Positions 51,928 through 60,730 are shown, counted from the stretch's first letter. The stretch: DNA of 64,000 nucleotides from Nocardioides sp. S5 (GCF_017310035.1 NZ_CP022296.1:2976001-3040000), one strand, 5' to 3'. A program made the numbers and translations. The notes: generated from the letters alone by a model not told the origin.

Positions 51928-53183
51928 CCGCCGTACTCGAACCCGACGGCGCCCAGCGGGCGATCCTCCAGGCGATGCTCCACGGGTCGGTGGCCTTCGC
52001 CGACGTGGAGGGCCTCGACGGGCACATCCGCACCACAGCCAACGAGTTCGCCGTCGTCATCGGTCCGTCGGTGCCGGGTGACGCGGCAGCCGAGCTGGCG
52101 CAGTGGGCCCGCGTGCACCGTCCGGACCTCGGCGTGATCCTGCTGCGCAACGACATCGACAGCAACACGCTCTCCCTGGCCTTGCGGAGCGGCATGCGCG
52201 AGGTCGTGGCCGCCCGTGACCTCGCCGGCATCACCACGGCGGTGGCGCGAGCGCGCAGCGTGGCCAACGCCATCGGGCAGACCCTGATGGACGAGGTCCA
52301 AGCGGCCGCACAGACGGCGCGGGCGGAGGTCGCGGCGGAGGTCGCGGAGGCCGCAGCCGTCGCTCAGGCGGAGGCGGACGCACCGCGCGGCAAGGTCATC
52401 ACCGTGTTCTCCACCAAGGGCGGCGTCGGCAAGAGTCTGGTCGCGACCAACCTCGGGGTGGCGATGTCCAGCAGCGGACGCTCGACGTGCCTGGTGGACC
52501 TCGACGTCAACAGCGGCGACGTGGCGATCATGCTCCAGCTGACACCCCAGCGCACGATCAACGACCTCGTCGGCTTCAACGGCGTCATCGACGCCGAAGG
52601 GATCTCGACAATCCTCACGCATCACTCCGACAACCTGTCGGTGGTCGCTGCACCGGTGCGCCTCGACTCCCCCGACCAGGCCTCGGTCGACGACATCGGC
52701 AAGCTGCTCGACGCGCTGCGGCGGATGGTCGACTTCGTGGTCGTCGACACCTCCGGGGTCTTCGACGACAACGCACTGTGCGCCCTCGACCGCTCAGACA
52801 TGATCGTGCTGGTCGGCACTCTCGACATCCCGTCGCTCAAGGCGCTCAAGCTCGCCACTAGCACGCTCGACATGCTCAACTTCCCCAAGGCCACGTGGAA
52901 GTTCGTGCTCAACCGTGCCGACGGCAAGGTCGGCCTGACCTCCGACGAGTACGAGAAGACCCTGGACCTCAAGGCGGACTGCTCGCTCGTGTCGAGCCGC
53001 GAGGTGCTCGCAGCCGTCAACCGGGGCGAGGCGCTCGTGAGCGCCTACCCCGGACATCCCAACAGCAAGGCCCTGGTCGCGTTCTCCCGCAACGTGACCG
53101 ACGCCCTCGGCGCCGCCGACGGCGCGGCCGACCCGTCCAGCCGGAAGTCCAGTGGCTCCCGGCTCCGCCTCAGGAGGGGCTGA
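51924..53183 (+). CDS. tadZ: TadZ/CpaE-like ParA-family ATPase
   Basis: A 419-residue protein. The N-terminal 130 residues look like a degenerate receiver domain (no clear phospho-Asp pocket), joined by an Ala/Glu-rich coiled linker to a MinD/ParA ATPase. The deviant Walker A is FSTKGGVGKSLVATNLGVAM (about residues 160-179), then LVDLDVNSGDVAIML and a VVVDTSGVFDD Walker B. It places the Tad secretion machine at its cell site. Coupled by GTGA overlap to cpaB. The tadA GTG follows one base after its stop. Confidence 0.9.
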   Translation: MTAVLEPDGAQRAILQAMLHGSVAFADVEGLDGHIRTTANEFAVVIGPSVPGDAAAELAQWARVHRPDLGVILLRNDIDSNTLSLALRSGMREVVAARDLAGITTAVARARSVANAIGQTLMDEVQAAAQTARAEVAAEVAEAAAVAQAEADAPRGKVITVFSTKGGVGKSLVATNLGVAMSSSGRSTCLVDLDVNSGDVAIMLQLTPQRTINDLVGFNGVIDAEGISTILTHHSDNLSVVAAPVRLDSPDQASVDDIGKLLDALRRMVDFVVVDTSGVFDDNALCALDRSDMIVLVGTLDIPSLKALKLATSTLDMLNFPKATWKFVLNRADGKVGLTSDEYEKTLDLKADCSLVSSREVLAAVNRGEALVSAYPGHPNSKALVAFSRNVTDALGAADGAADPSSRKSSGSRLRLRRG

Positions 53184-53184
53184 C

Positions 53185-54627
53185 GTGAGCCTGACAGACC
53201 GACTGGCCGCAGCACGCGGCCGTGGCCCCGAGACCATTGACAAGCCACCGGCGCCGGGCGCTGTTGCGGGCGCCCCCACCACCGTGCCTACCGCGACTGC
53301 GGCACCGTCGGGCGGAGGGGCCAAGCGCAAGCCAGCCTCGCCCAAGTCCGACCCCTTCCAGGACCTGAAGCGGATCGTGCACCAACGGCTCGTGGAGTCG
53401 CTCGGACCCAAGCTGTACGACGCCCACATGACGCAGTCGGAGCTCGAGCAGCAGGTGCGGCTGGCCCTCCAGACGGCCATCGCCGACGCCGACATCCCCA
53501 TGTCGTCCGCGGATCGCACCCGCGTCTCGCAGGAGATCGCCGACGACATCCTCGGTTACGGACCCATCGAGCCGCTGCTGCGCGACTCCAGCCTGTCTGA
53601 GGTCATGGTCAACTCCTACCAGGACATCTACGTCGAGCGCAGCGGCAAACTCGTCCGGGTGGACACGTCGTTCACCGACGAGGCCCACCTGCGTCGCACC
53701 ATCGACAAGATCGTCAGCAAGATCGGCCGCCGCGTCGACGAGACGAGTCCGATGTGCGACGCCCGCCTGCCCGACGGCAGCCGTGTCAACGCGATCATCC
53801 CTCCGCTGGCCCTCGACGGCTCCAAGCTCACCATCCGCAAGTTCTCCGAGGACCCCTACACCGTTGACGACCTGATCAACTTCGGCACGCTCACCCCGGC
53901 GTCAGCCGGTCTGCTCGAGGGCTGCGTGCGGGGTCGTCTCAACATCCTGGTCTCAGGTGGAACGGGCTCCGGAAAAACGACCACGCTCAACGTGCTCTCG
54001 TCCTTCATCCCCGAGGACGAGCGCATCGTCACCATCGAGGACGCCGCCGAGCTGCGGCTCGGTCAGGACCACGTGCTGCGCCTGGAGTCGCGCCCGGCCA
54101 ACATTGAGGGCAAGGGCGCGGTCACTATCCGCGACCTGGTGAAGAACTCCCTGCGCATGCGGCCCGACCGGGTGGTCGTCGGCGAGATCCGTGACGCTGC
54201 CGCGCTCGACATGCTTCAAGCGATGAACACCGGCCACGACGGCTCGATCTCGACCCTGCACGCCAACACACCGCGTGACGCCCTGGCCCGTCTGGAGACC
54301 ATGGTGCTCATGGCCGGCATGGACCTGCCCGTGCGCGCCATCCGCGAGCAGGTCGCCAGCGCTGTCGACCTGATCATCCAGCAGACCCGTCTCAAGGACG
54401 GCACCCGTCGCATCACCGCGATCACCGAGATCGTCGGCATGGAGGGCGACATCATCACCACCCAGGACGTGTTCATGTTCGACTACGCCGCGGGTGTGGA
54501 CGAGAACGGCAGGTTCCAGGGCGGCCTGAAGTCCATGGGCCTGCGGCCCCGCTTCCTCGAGCGCCTGACCGACCACGGCGTGCACGTGGACCCGGCCATC
54601 TTCGCCACAGGCGGAACCCTGCGATGA
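53185..54627 (+). CDS. tadA: TadA/CpaF secretion ATPase
   Basis: A 480-residue hexameric ATPase of the type II/IV secretion superfamily powering pilin export. Walker A is GGTGSGKTTTLN (about 257-268), the Asp box is IVTIEDAAELRL, Walker B is RPDRVVVGEIRDAAALDMLQAMNTGHDG, and the His box is STLHANTPRDALARLETM. The GTG at 53185 has AGGAGG seven bases upstream and is preferred over an in-frame ATG-type start at 53152 inside tadZ. Its stop overlaps the next ATG (ATGA). Confidence 0.93.
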   Translation: MSLTDRLAAARGRGPETIDKPPAPGAVAGAPTTVPTATAAPSGGGAKRKPASPKSDPFQDLKRIVHQRLVESLGPKLYDAHMTQSELEQQVRLALQTAIADADIPMSSADRTRVSQEIADDILGYGPIEPLLRDSSLSEVMVNSYQDIYVERSGKLVRVDTSFTDEAHLRRTIDKIVSKIGRRVDETSPMCDARLPDGSRVNAIIPPLALDGSKLTIRKFSEDPYTVDDLINFGTLTPASAGLLEGCVRGRLNILVSGGTGSGKTTTLNVLSSFIPEDERIVTIEDAAELRLGQDHVLRLESRPANIEGKGAVTIRDLVKNSLRMRPDRVVVGEIRDAAALDMLQAMNTGHDGSISTLHANTPRDALARLETMVLMAGMDLPVRAIREQVASAVDLIIQQTRLKDGTRRITAITEIVGMEGDIITTQDVFMFDYAAGVDENGRFQGGLKSMGLRPRFLERLTDHGVHVDPAIFATGGTLR

Positions 54628-56513
54628 AGTCGTCACGCACCACCCGAGCGGCGGCGACCCTGGCGGTCGGTGTGCTGCTCGCGCTCGGCACCACACTTCC
54701 CGCCCACGCGGAGGACGAGGTCAACATCGACCACATCGAGTCGGTCGACGGACAGGTGTCGCTCGTGCTCGCGGTCGACGGCATCCCCGGCGACAGCGAC
54801 GTCGATGCCTCCTCCGTGCGCGTGGAGGTCGACGGCCGGGCCGTGGAGTCCACCGCCAAGCTGATCTCCGCCGGCGACGTAGAGCGGACGACGGTGCTGG
54901 TGCTCGATGCCAGCAACAGCATGCGCCAGGGCGACAAGTTCACCGCGGCCACCAGCGCCGTCGACACCTTCCTCGCATCCGCCCCCGACGACATCCGGAT
55001 CGGACTTGTCGCCTTTGCCGGCGACATCGGCACGGTGGTGCAGCCCACCACCGACCACGCCTCCGTGCAGGCTGCCCTCACCAGCATCGAGCTCCGGAAG
55101 GGCACAGCCGTCTACGACGGCATCGCCGAGGGTCTCGACTTGGTCGGCGCGGAAGGCTCGCGCTCGCTCCTCGTGCTTTCCGACGGCGGTGACACCAGCA
55201 GTTCGACGACGCTCGACGTGGTCAGCAACGACGCCACCGACGTCGGCGTGGTCGTCGACGTCGTGTCGCTCGCGAACCCCAAGAACGCCGAGACCATGTT
55301 GGAGCTGGCCGAGGACACGGGCGGTCAGGTGATCCCAGCCGAGCAGGACGCCCTCTCGTCAGTGTTCTCCGCGCAGGCCGACGCGCTGGCCAAGCAGCTG
55401 CTGGTCGCCTTCGACCGCCCCGAGGACGCGTCGAGCGAGGTCAACCTCGGCGTGAGCGTCGACACTGCCGAGGCGACGTACACGGACTCCGCCTTCATCT
55501 CGATCGGTGCGGCACCCGCCGCCCCTGACCTTGTGTCGTCAGGCCGCTCGCTCGTGGGCACACCAGGCATGCTGATGGGCGCCGTCGCGCTCGGCCTCGG
55601 CTTCGCTGGCATCTTGGCCGTCGTCCTCGCAGGACCGAACAAGTCGTCCGCCGACCGACGCCTCGACGCGTACTTCGGCGGTGACGGCAAGAGCGGGAAG
55701 CGGAAATCGGACACAACGGCGGACCTCAAGGGGTCGGCGGTAGCGCTCACCGACAAGGTCGTCTCCGCGGACCTCGAGTCCCGGATCTCCCAGCGCCTCG
55801 CGGGCGCCGGATCCGCGCTGACAGCCTCGGAGTGGCTGCTACTGCACGCCGGCATCGCCGTCGCGTCGGCCCTCGTGGGATTCGTCCTGAGGGGGCCCGG
55901 CCTCGCCGGACTCGGCCTCGTCCTTGGCATCATCGTGCCGTGGGTCTACCTGAAGTTCCGCCACTCTCGGCGCCTGAATCGTTTCAACGGCCAGCTGGCC
56001 GAGACGCTGGGCCTGATGGCAGGTGGCCTCCAAGCCGGCTTGTCCCTTCCTCAAGCCATCGACAGCGTGGTCCGCGAGGGCATCGAACCGATGGCAGGTG
56101 AACTCCGGCGTGCCCTGATCGAGCAGCGCTTGGGGGTCGACATCACCGACGCCCTCGAAGGTGTCGGTTTCCGCATGGACAGCGAAGACTTCAATTGGAT
56201 CGTCATGGCCATCCGGATTCAACGCGAGGTCGGCGGCAACCTCGCTGAGATCCTGCACACTGTGGCTGACACCCTTCGTGAACGAGAGTATCTGCGCCGC
56301 CAGGTCAAGGCGCTGAGCGCCGAGGGGCGGCTGTCCGGTTACATTCTGACCGGTCTGCCACCGCTGATCGGCCTCTACATGCTGTTCGCCAACCCCGATT
56401 ACGTTGCTCTGCTCTACACCACGTTGCCCGGATTCATCCTACTCGGGGCCGCTGCTCTGTTGCTGGGGGTCGGCTCGTTCGCCATGTCCAAGCTCGCGAA
56501 GGTCGAGGTTTGA
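54624..56513 (+). CDS. tadB: Fusion of exported von Willebrand A domain with TadB-type (T2SS F) membrane protein
   Basis: A 629-residue composite. A signal peptide (TLAVGVLLALGTTLPAHA) leads to a VWA domain (about 85-260) with an intact MIDAS: DASNS (about 94-98), Thr in KGTAVYDGI and Asp in SDGGDTSS. A TM at about 314-336 (GMLMGAVALGLGFAGILAVVLAG) is followed by a cytoplasmic linker and the TadB-like F domain (about 395-625: GLMAGGLQAGLSLPQAI, MAIRIQREVGGNLAEIL, LREREYLRRQVKALSAEGRLSGYIL). Usual TadB has no VWA. It may link the pilus inner-membrane platform to an extracellular ligand. Confidence 0.87.
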   Translation: MKSSRTTRAAATLAVGVLLALGTTLPAHAEDEVNIDHIESVDGQVSLVLAVDGIPGDSDVDASSVRVEVDGRAVESTAKLISAGDVERTTVLVLDASNSMRQGDKFTAATSAVDTFLASAPDDIRIGLVAFAGDIGTVVQPTTDHASVQAALTSIELRKGTAVYDGIAEGLDLVGAEGSRSLLVLSDGGDTSSSTTLDVVSNDATDVGVVVDVVSLANPKNAETMLELAEDTGGQVIPAEQDALSSVFSAQADALAKQLLVAFDRPEDASSEVNLGVSVDTAEATYTDSAFISIGAAPAAPDLVSSGRSLVGTPGMLMGAVALGLGFAGILAVVLAGPNKSSADRRLDAYFGGDGKSGKRKSDTTADLKGSAVALTDKVVSADLESRISQRLAGAGSALTASEWLLLHAGIAVASALVGFVLRGPGLAGLGLVLGIIVPWVYLKFRHSRRLNRFNGQLAETLGLMAGGLQAGLSLPQAIDSVVREGIEPMAGELRRALIEQRLGVDITDALEGVGFRMDSEDFNWIVMAIRIQREVGGNLAEILHTVADTLREREYLRRQVKALSAEGRLSGYILTGLPPLIGLYMLFANPDYVALLYTTLPGFILLGAAALLLGVGSFAMSKLAKVEV

Positions 56514-56514
56514 G

Positions 56515-57450
56515 ATGACCGAGATGACGTTGTTGGCAGGCGCAGGCCTGCTCTGTGTCGCTACTGTTCTTGCTCTGTCAGTTATCGGAGTGGTGACCGC
56601 CGAGCGGCGTGGCGTCGCTCGGTCCGTGGCTGCCGTACAGGCACTCGACTCAGCCCCGGCCGTGCTGAAGGAGGAGATCGATCAATCGTTCGCCGAGCGC
56701 GTGATTGCGCCTCTCGGCGAGCGGCTCGTCGGCATTGGGCGAAGACTTGTCCGTGCTGACACCGCAGTGAAGCTCCAGTACCGCCTCGACATCGCAGGTA
56801 ATCCGCCAGCGTGGGACGTGAATCGCATCCTGGGCCTCAAAATTCTTGGTCTGGCTGTCTTTGGTCCGCTCTCCTTTCTATACCTCTTGGGCACGGGCTG
56901 GCCGTTCTACCGGGTGGTCATCGCGACCGGCCTGGCCGCGGGCTTCGGCTACGTACTGCCGAACGTGCTGCTTTACAACGCCGGATCAAAGCGCGAGACA
57001 CTCATGCGCAACGCTCTACCGGACGCCATGGACCTCCTCACCATCTCAGTAGAGGCTGGTCTTGGGTTCGACGCTGCCGTGAGTCGCGTCGCCAAGAACG
57101 GCGACGGACCCTTGAACATGGAGTTCACCCGCCTCTTGCAGGAGATGCAGCTCGGTGTCGGTCGGACGGATGCCATGCGCGCCATGGCCGAACGCTCGTC
57201 ACTCGCAGACCTGAAGTCGTTTTGTAGCGCCATGGTGCAGGCCGACAGCCTCGGAATCCCGATCGCACGAGTCCTGCGCATCCAAAGCCAGGAAATGCGC
57301 ACCAAGCGCCGTCAACGGGCCGAGGAAAAAGCGCAGCAGGTGCCTATCCGAATCATGATTCCCCTCGTCCTGTTCATCCTGCCGTGCCTCTTCATCGTCA
57401 TCCTGGGACCTGCCGGCATCCAGATTGCCGACTCGTTCTCGAACATGTGA
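56515..57450 (+). CDS. tadC: TadC-like inner-membrane platform protein (T2SS F domain)
   Basis: A 311-residue F-domain protein, partner of TadB. N-terminal TM (LLAGAGLLCVATVLALSVIGVV), a two-helix membrane pair (ILGLAVFGPLSFLYLLG and VVIATGLAAGFGYVLPNVL), then the F domain with LPDAMDLLTISVEAGLGFDAAVSRVAK and FCSAMVQADSLGIPIARVLRIQSQEMRTKRRQRAEEKAQQVPIR. ATG one base after the tadB stop. An upstream extension within tadB is rejected. Its codons are noticeably less GC-rich than those of housekeeping genes here. Confidence 0.9.
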   Translation: MTEMTLLAGAGLLCVATVLALSVIGVVTAERRGVARSVAAVQALDSAPAVLKEEIDQSFAERVIAPLGERLVGIGRRLVRADTAVKLQYRLDIAGNPPAWDVNRILGLKILGLAVFGPLSFLYLLGTGWPFYRVVIATGLAAGFGYVLPNVLLYNAGSKRETLMRNALPDAMDLLTISVEAGLGFDAAVSRVAKNGDGPLNMEFTRLLQEMQLGVGRTDAMRAMAERSSLADLKSFCSAMVQADSLGIPIARVLRIQSQEMRTKRRQRAEEKAQQVPIRIMIPLVLFILPCLFIVILGPAGIQIADSFSNM

Positions 57451-57457
57451 CCCGTTG

Positions 57458-59035
57458 ATGACCCCCACCGCGCCGCAGGACGGCAGTGCGCCCAGCCCCG
57501 CGCTCACGTCCTGGCGCACGACGACAGCCGTGCGCGTGTTCGCCCTGGCCCTGGCCACGGGCACGGCACTCAGCAGCGGTGTCTTCGTCCAGTCCACCCC
57601 GATCCTGGTGGTGCTCGTCATGACTGCCGCGGTCACCTCGCTGGTCGAGTGGGTGACTCGCAACCGCCCTCTGCACTGGCATGTCGTGGCTGAGGCCGTG
57701 GCGGTGACCGCCCTGCTCGTCGCCACCCAGTCCACGTTCGAGCTCGGCGCCTACCTCGCCGTGCCACCGATCGCTGCCGGGGTCCGCCACGGTCTCGTCA
57801 CCACTCTCAACGTGACCCTCGTGTCCGTCCTGACCGTCGCGGCGACGGTCGCGACAGATCCCGCCTCCGACACCCTTCGGCGGATGGGCGAGACGGTGCT
57901 CTGGCTCGCGATCGGATTGGGCGTGGGGCTGCTCGCGAGCCTCCAGTCGCGCTCGACCCGCACGATGGCGGCGCGCCAGGCGCCGTACGCCACCGCCCAC
58001 CAGCTCATGGAACGCATCCACCGTCTCGCACGCTCGGGCAACCTCGGGCTCGACAGCGCCGCGCTCGCCTCCGACCTCGACAGCGCCATGCAGCGAGCCA
58101 GTGGGTGCGCCAGGTCGACGGTCTTCGTCGTGGATCCCGACGAGACGCTCCGCTCGCTGAACGCCGGGGACGACGCCGAGCGACTGGCGACGGAGATCGG
58201 GCTTCCGGAGTGGGAGCGCACCCCGGGCGCGGCGGTGGTGCCTCTACGCGGCTCCCAGCAGGTGCTGGGCTACTGCGTCCTCGTCGGCGTGCCTCGTTGG
58301 ACGGCGGAGCTGGACGAGCGAGCACTCGAGGTCGCCGACGAGTTCGCCCTACGACTCGACACGGCGATTCTCTTCGACGACATCCGCGTCCTGGCCACCT
58401 CCGAGGAGCGCACCAGGATCGCGCGCGAGATGCACGACGGGGTCGCCCAGGAGATCGTGGGCCTGGGCTACATCGTTGACGAGATCGAGTCCATGAGCGA
58501 CCACGAGCAGACCAGGGCGCTGGCCTCGGAGCTGCGCGAGGAGATCACCCGACTCGTCTCGGAGATCCGCTTCTCCATCTTCGACCTGCGCCACGAGGTC
58601 ACTGACGGCCGCCTGTCTAGCCCGTTGGCCGACTACGCGCGCGAGGTCAGCCATGCGACCGGCCTCCGGGTCCACCTCTCGCTGGCCGAGTCCGGCCCCC
58701 CTCTGCCTCCCCGGACCGCCACCGAGGTGCTGCGGGTGGCGCAGGAGGCCATCGGCAACGTCCGCAAGCACGCCCGCGCCGAGAACCTCTGGGTCACCCT
58801 CGACTCCGACGGATCGTCACTGCGGCTCGAGGTCGCGGACGATGGGATCGGCAACGCCGAGCCCCGCGATCACCACTGGGGACTCCAGACGATGCGGGAG
58901 CGTGCTGCCACTGTCGGCGCCCAGCTCGCGGTCACCCCCCGCCACGACGGCGGAACCGTCGTCAGCCTGCGGTCGCCGACGACCGCTCCCCCCGAAGGAG
59001 ACAACGCCCATGGGCACCACCGTGCTACTGGTTGA
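57458..59035 (+). CDS. Sensor histidine kinase of the Tad locus
   Basis: A 525-residue NarX-type kinase. An N-terminal membrane region (about 30-165, five or six TM) precedes a GAF-like domain (about 190-300: RSTVFVVDPDETLRSLNAG), a HisKA_3 helix with IAREMHDGVAQEIVGLGYIVDEIE (His about 325) and a HATPase (EVLRVAQEAIGNVRKHAR, VADDGIGN). It starts seven bases after tadC and overlaps the regulator by 26 bases, so it belongs to the Tad operon and presumably controls pilus expression. Confidence 0.9.
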   Translation: MTPTAPQDGSAPSPALTSWRTTTAVRVFALALATGTALSSGVFVQSTPILVVLVMTAAVTSLVEWVTRNRPLHWHVVAEAVAVTALLVATQSTFELGAYLAVPPIAAGVRHGLVTTLNVTLVSVLTVAATVATDPASDTLRRMGETVLWLAIGLGVGLLASLQSRSTRTMAARQAPYATAHQLMERIHRLARSGNLGLDSAALASDLDSAMQRASGCARSTVFVVDPDETLRSLNAGDDAERLATEIGLPEWERTPGAAVVPLRGSQQVLGYCVLVGVPRWTAELDERALEVADEFALRLDTAILFDDIRVLATSEERTRIAREMHDGVAQEIVGLGYIVDEIESMSDHEQTRALASELREEITRLVSEIRFSIFDLRHEVTDGRLSSPLADYAREVSHATGLRVHLSLAESGPPLPPRTATEVLRVAQEAIGNVRKHARAENLWVTLDSDGSSLRLEVADDGIGNAEPRDHHWGLQTMRERAATVGAQLAVTPRHDGGTVVSLRSPTTAPPEGDNAHGHHRATG

Positions 59036-59657
59036 CGACCACGAGCTGATCCGGCAGGGCCTCGCCCGTGCCTTCGAGCGCGACGTCGACATGACCGTGA
59101 TCGGCCAGGCGGGCAGCGTCGAGGGGGGCATCTCCTTCTGGGATGACCTCCAGCCCGACGTGGTCGTTACCGACCTCCAGATGCCGGACGGCAGTGGCCT
59201 CGACGTCGTGCGCGCGATCCGCGCGAAGAGCGACACCACCGGCGTCGTGGTCCTCACCATGCACGCGGGCGACGACCAGATCTTCGCCGCCATGGAGGCG
59301 GGAGCGTCGGCCTTCGTGGGCAAGGACACCCGTGCCACCGAGGTGGTGAGCGCTGCCAAGCACGCGGCAGTGGCCCCACGCACGTTCCTCTGCGCCGGCC
59401 TCAGCCGGGCCGTGATGCGCCGGGCAACCTCACCTGCGCCGCCCAGGCTGTCGGGACGCGAGTCGGAGGTCCTCGCGCTGCTGGCCGACGGGCTCGGCAC
59501 CGGTGAGATCGCCGGCTCGCTCTTCATGAGCGAGTCGACGGCCAAGACCCACATCACCCACATCTACCAGAAGCTGGGCGCCGCGAACCGCGCCCAGGCG
59601 CTGGTGACGGCCATGCGGCTCGGGCTCCTCGACCACACCTCACCGCAACGGTTCTGA
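59010..59657 (+). CDS. LuxR-type response regulator of the Tad locus
   Basis: A 215-residue regulator: VLLVDDHELIRQGL, phospho-Asp in VVVTDLQMPDGSG, Lys in AFVGKDTR, and C-terminal LuxR HTH LSGRESEVLALLADGLGTGEIAGSLFMSESTAKTHITHIYQKL. AAGGAG lies 8 nt before the ATG at 59010, within the kinase gene. Its own DNA target may be the TAGTCA/TGACYA dyads before tadE, cpaB and flp. The nearest copy is only 47 bases downstream of its stop. Confidence 0.92.
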   Translation: MGTTVLLVDDHELIRQGLARAFERDVDMTVIGQAGSVEGGISFWDDLQPDVVVTDLQMPDGSGLDVVRAIRAKSDTTGVVVLTMHAGDDQIFAAMEAGASAFVGKDTRATEVVSAAKHAAVAPRTFLCAGLSRAVMRRATSPAPPRLSGRESEVLALLADGLGTGEIAGSLFMSESTAKTHITHIYQKLGAANRAQALVTAMRLGLLDHTSPQRF

Positions 59658-59703
59658 GCCAGCGACCGAGTGGTGTCCCCCGGCCCTGCGCGGGTGGTCG
59701 GCA

Positions 59704-59723
59704 GATAGTCACAAGGGACTATC
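59704..59723. promoter_or_regulatory. Tad-locus dyad, copy before flp
   Basis: GATAGTC-ACAAGG-GACTATC, a perfect 7-bp inverted repeat, lies 115 bases upstream of the first flp ATG and directly after the response-regulator gene. It aligns without gaps to the element before tadE and shares half-sites with the one before cpaB. Confidence 0.6.
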
Positions 59724-59837
59724 CAGAGGAGGCCGATCACCCGATTCAACAAGTGCCGGAACTTGGCAGAGTTCTCTCGACGGGTCCTCGTGGACTCGGA
59801 ACCGAGACTCATCACACATACACCAAGGGGAAACACC

Positions 59838-60011
59838 ATGCTCGAGAAGTTCATCACCCTCATGCTTGTTGGCCGCGACGAGGAGAAGGGCGCCACCGCA
59901 GTGGAGTACGCCCTCATGGTTGCGCTCATCGCCGTGTTCATCATCGGCGCCGTCCAGTTCCTCGGCGGTGCGCTCGACGGCCTGTTCCGTCGGATTGGTG
60001 GCGCGGTCTGA
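59838..60011 (+). CDS. flp: Flp-family pilin 1
   Basis: A 57-residue Flp/Fap pilin. The short basic leader ends in EEKGATAVEYALMVALIAVFI. The Glu-Tyr pair after the Gly-Ala cleavage site is diagnostic, followed by one hydrophobic helix and the short C-terminus FLGGALDGLFRRIGGAV. After cleavage by a TadV/CpaA peptidase (none in the window) it polymerises into the pilus. AAGGGG lies seven bases before the ATG; a longer start at 59763 has no ribosome site. A terminator follows at 60030-60065. Confidence 0.92.
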   Translation: MLEKFITLMLVGRDEEKGATAVEYALMVALIAVFIIGAVQFLGGALDGLFRRIGGAV

Positions 60012-60029
60012 CGCGCACAAAACAGATCT

Positions 60030-60065
60030 TCGAGGGCCGGTGTCCATATCGACGCCGGCCCTCGA
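60030..60065 (+). terminator. Hairpin terminator after flp pilin 1
   Basis: An 11-bp perfect stem (TCGAGGGCCGG/CCGGCCCTCGA, 14-nt loop) begins 18 bases after the pilin stop. Placed between two pilin genes, it may cause partial read-through and give unequal pilin dosage. Confidence 0.7.
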
Positions 60066-60317
60066 CGTCTGCTCTTCCAAGCGCATTGGCCCCGCTTCGC
60101 CCCGGTCCGTCGTTCCCCGAAGAGCGGCGTTGGTGAGTTTTTCCCACGGTCACCGCCGGGCTGCCCAGGAACGGAGAAGGTGACTCGCAAGTGGCCCTAA
60201 CGAACTATCGCGTTGGAGCCGATCGCCTGACCCGCGGCACCGTCGTGAGGCGACATGCTTGTCTCGGACGGGTCTGAAAGGCTCGCCAATTCATTCTTAT
60301 CACTGCAAGGGGAATCC

Positions 60318-60488
60318 ATGTTCGACAAGTTCATCACCCTTATGCTTAGTCGCGACGAAGAGAAGGGCGCCACCGCAGTGGAGTACGCTCTCATGGTTGC
60401 GCTGATCGCCGTGTTCATCATTGGTGCCGTCCAGTTCCTGGGCGGTGCACTGGACGGTCTCTTCCGTCAGATTGGTGCCGCGATCTGA
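60318..60488 (+). CDS. flp: Flp-family pilin 2 (near-duplicate of pilin 1)
   Basis: A 56-residue pilin almost identical to pilin 1 through EEKGATAVEYALMVALIAVF and the remainder of the helix. It differs mainly in the leader (MFDKFITLMLSRD against MLEKFITLMLVGRD) and the last residues (QIGAAI). AAGGGG five bases before the ATG. It arose by tandem duplication with about 300 bases of distinct leader. A hairpin (60502-60533) follows. Confidence 0.92.
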   Translation: MFDKFITLMLSRDEEKGATAVEYALMVALIAVFIIGAVQFLGGALDGLFRQIGAAI

Positions 60489-60501
60489 CGTTTGCATCTC
60501 G

Positions 60502-60533
60502 GAGACCGGTGTCGCACGCTCACCACCGGCCTC
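60502..60533 (+). terminator. Hairpin terminator after flp pilin 2
   Basis: Arms GAGACCGGTG and CACCGGCCTC pair over nine of ten positions around a 12-nt loop, followed by a pyrimidine-rich tract. It sits between the second and third pilin-like genes. Confidence 0.55.
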
Positions 60534-60568
60534 TCTTCATTCCAGCGTCTGGAAGGACGGGTAAAGGT

Positions 60569-60730
60569 ATGTCGCTATTTGTGATGCCGAGCCGTGAAGA
60601 TTGCGGCGCCACCGCTACGGAGTACGCGCTACTGGGGGGGTTCATCGCTGTGGTCATCGCAACATCCGTGGGGTTCTTCGGTCGAGCTGTCGCTGCGGTG
60701 TTCATGAACTTTCCCAACATCTGGCCCTGA
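60569..60730 (+). CDS. Divergent Flp-like pilin 3
   Basis: A 53-residue protein with a pilin-like cleavage region CGATATEYALLGGFIAVVIA. The TEYALL motif and single helix match Flp pilins, but the rest (FFGRAVAAVFMNFPNIWP) is unlike pilins 1 and 2. The ATG at 60569 is chosen because the region before it holds a terminator and the purine-rich GGAAGGACGGGTAAAGG. It could be a minor pilin or pseudopilin. Confidence 0.75.
   Translation: MSLFVMPSREDCGATATEYALLGGFIAVVIATSVGFFGRAVAAVFMNFPNIWP

Noticed and set aside
45189..60730. Prophage or genomic island with integrase
   Set aside because: No integrase, transposase, att repeat or tRNA is visible. Only composition and gene content suggest acquisition.
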